Shown here: positions 4,786 through 5,093 of the stretch, one piece after another
Layout of the letters: each line of letters opens with the position of its first letter
Numbering within the stretch: the first letter of the stretch is position 1
Translations under genes and position numbers: made by a program
Notes under the pieces: generated by a model
What the model saw: the letters and a program-made list of their open reading frames with translations, nothing else
The model's database searches: none
Told to the model about the DNA's origin: nothing
From: Candidatus Pacearchaeota archaeon
GTDB lineage: Archaea > Nanobdellota > Nanobdellia > Pacearchaeales > GW2011-AR1
Assembly: GCA_018303895.1 (NCBI GenBank)
Contig: JAGVXJ010000050.1
Coordinates: forward strand, 1 to 5,093
Direction of reading: 5' to 3'
Length of the DNA: 5,093 nt

Positions 4786-4856
4786 GGCCCTATAGTCTAG
4801 CGGTAAAATAGCTCGTTTACACCGAGCGGTCCGAGGTTCAACTCCTCGTGGGGCCA
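4786..4856 (+). tRNA. tRNA-Val, anticodon UAC
   Basis: A complete cloverleaf of 71 bases folds by eye. The acceptor stem GGCCCTA pairs with TGGGGCC (4849-4855) with one G-U pair, and A4856 is the discriminator. The anticodon stem GCTCG/CGAGC encloses TTTACAC, placing TAC at 4818-4820 and so reading valine GUA codons (and others by wobble). The T arm CGAGG-TTCAACT-CCTCG is perfect. The variable loop is four bases (GGTC). The D stem is weak: G10-U25, U11-A24, a C12-A23 mismatch and U13-A22. CCA is not encoded and must be added enzymatically. G10 is present, so the tRNA could be a substrate for a G10 methyltransferase. Confidence 0.95.
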
Positions 4857-4862
4857 TTCATT

Positions 4863-4879
4863 CTTTTGTAAAAGTTTTT
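4863..4879 (+). terminator. Hairpin plus T-run after the tRNA gene
   Basis: CTTTT and AAAAG form a minimal 5-bp hairpin, with TTTTT following at 4875-4879, seven bases past the end of the tRNA. The T-rich tract alone would suffice for archaeal termination. Confidence 0.45.
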
Positions 4880-4914
4880 GATTAATTGGAAGAAACTATT
4901 AGAGAAGAAAAACC

Positions 4915-4938
4915 TGTCGTAATCTATAAGTTACAACA
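4915..4938. repeat. Imperfect inverted repeat upstream of a strong promoter
   Basis: TGTCGTAA (4915-4922) and TTACAACA (4931-4938) are complementary at seven of eight positions across an eight-base spacer. The repeat ends five bases before the BRE at 4943, a position suited to an activator. The arms are short, so chance is a fair explanation. Confidence 0.3.
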
Positions 4939-4942
4939 CAAA

Positions 4943-4957
4943 CGAAAGGTTTAAATA
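4943..4957 (+). promoter_or_regulatory. Strong BRE and TATA promoter for the gene leaving the right edge
   Basis: CGAAAGG (4943-4949) directly followed by TTTAAATA (4950-4957) is close to an ideal archaeal BRE/TATA pair. The start of transcription is expected near 4979-4980. Unlike the other promoters here, this one lies far (about 120 bases) from the next start codon, so the transcript has a long leader. Confidence 0.7.
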
Positions 4958-4981
4958 GTTTGGAAAGTTTGAATTTCTATC

Positions 4982-5046
4982 ACCTCTTTTTGCCCAGGAT
5001 AGAGGTTTCGAGAATCTTTTTGACGCTTGAGACATCTATCCTAGGG
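4982..5046 (+). ncRNA. Structured 5' leader or small RNA with a long hairpin
   Basis: Positions 4993-5003 pair with 5035-5046 over 11 bp with a single bulged A5043. After a G-A mismatch, 5005-5009 pairs with 5029-5033 and 5010-5012 with 5026-5028, giving about 19 pairs and a 13-base loop. A competing short hairpin pairs ACCTCT (4982-4987) with AGAGGT (5001-5006), which uses bases of the long stem. The region starts at the predicted transcription start and ends about ten bases before a Shine-Dalgarno-like AGGTAAGG. It fits a regulatory leader of the gene at 5074 or a stand-alone small RNA. No known riboswitch or RNA family is recognised. Confidence 0.5.
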
Positions 5047-5073
5047 TTTTATAATCAGGTAAGGAAAAATAAA

Positions 5074-5093
5074 ATGACAAAACACCTTTATGA
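5074..5093 (+). CDS. 5' end of an unidentified gene, cut by the window edge
   Basis: ATG at 5074 opens MTKHLY and then the window ends. It is preceded by AGGTAAGG (5057-5064), a partial match to the archaeal Shine-Dalgarno consensus, and by a strong promoter with a structured leader. Long structured leaders are often attached to autoregulated genes such as those for ribosomal proteins, but six residues do not identify the product. The same frame stays open upstream through the hairpin without an ATG, so a TTG or GTG start further upstream cannot be fully excluded. Confidence 0.5.

Noticed and set aside
4621..4857. Minus-strand 78-residue frame overlapping the tRNA and the divergent control region
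   Set aside because: Its N-terminus (MAPRGVEPRT) is the antisense of the tRNA-Val gene, a familiar artefact, and the rest reads through promoters and inverted repeats.

Overview
The window is AT-rich and archaeal in style. Almost every gene is preceded by a TATA box (TTTAAAT, TTTATAAG or TTTAAAAAT) centred about 25-27 bases before the start codon, which is the geometry of leaderless archaeal transcripts. Two stronger promoters also carry a BRE-like CGAAANN block. The small compact genes, the archaeal Trm11/TrmG10-like methyltransferase and the large nucleotidyltransferase-HEPN fusion fit a DPANN-type archaeon (Pacearchaeota/Woesearchaeota-like). That placement is inference from style and protein families, not proof.

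Layout. Positions 1-25 probably hold the first codons of a minus-strand gene leaving the left edge. Positions 26-385 contain a plus-strand 33-residue single-pass membrane microprotein (159-260), with an 18-base perfect palindrome directly before it, and then a nested inverted-repeat region (276-369). From 386 to 4603 five genes all run on the minus strand. In transcription order they are: a 611-residue tandem nucleotidyltransferase-HEPN protein (2768-4603), a 125-residue orphan (2345-2722), an 89-residue orphan (1956-2225), a 126-residue orphan (1558-1938), and a 377-residue Trm11/TrmG10-like RNA methyltransferase (386-1519). Four of the five have their own leaderless-type promoter. Only the 126-residue orphan seems to be read through from its neighbour.

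The 180-base divergent region 4604-4785 separates the nucleotidyltransferase gene from a plus-strand tRNA-Val(UAC) at 4786-4856. It holds four copies of a GAGAAnwTTGCA half-site arranged as two inverted pairs, the most operator-like structure in the window. Downstream of the tRNA, a strong promoter (4943-4957) drives a leader of about 95 bases. The leader can fold into a long hairpin (4993-5046) or a competing short one, and is followed by the start of a gene at 5074 that leaves the right edge.

Functionally, two neighbours touch RNA biology: a methyltransferase of the family that modifies tRNA G10, and a tRNA gene with an unusual D stem. The nucleotidyltransferase-HEPN fusion resembles MNT/HEPN two-component systems but is one large protein with an extra degenerate nucleotidyltransferase repeat. 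The best candidates for something undescribed are that protein with its half-site array, the structured leader at the right end, and the microprotein with its palindrome.
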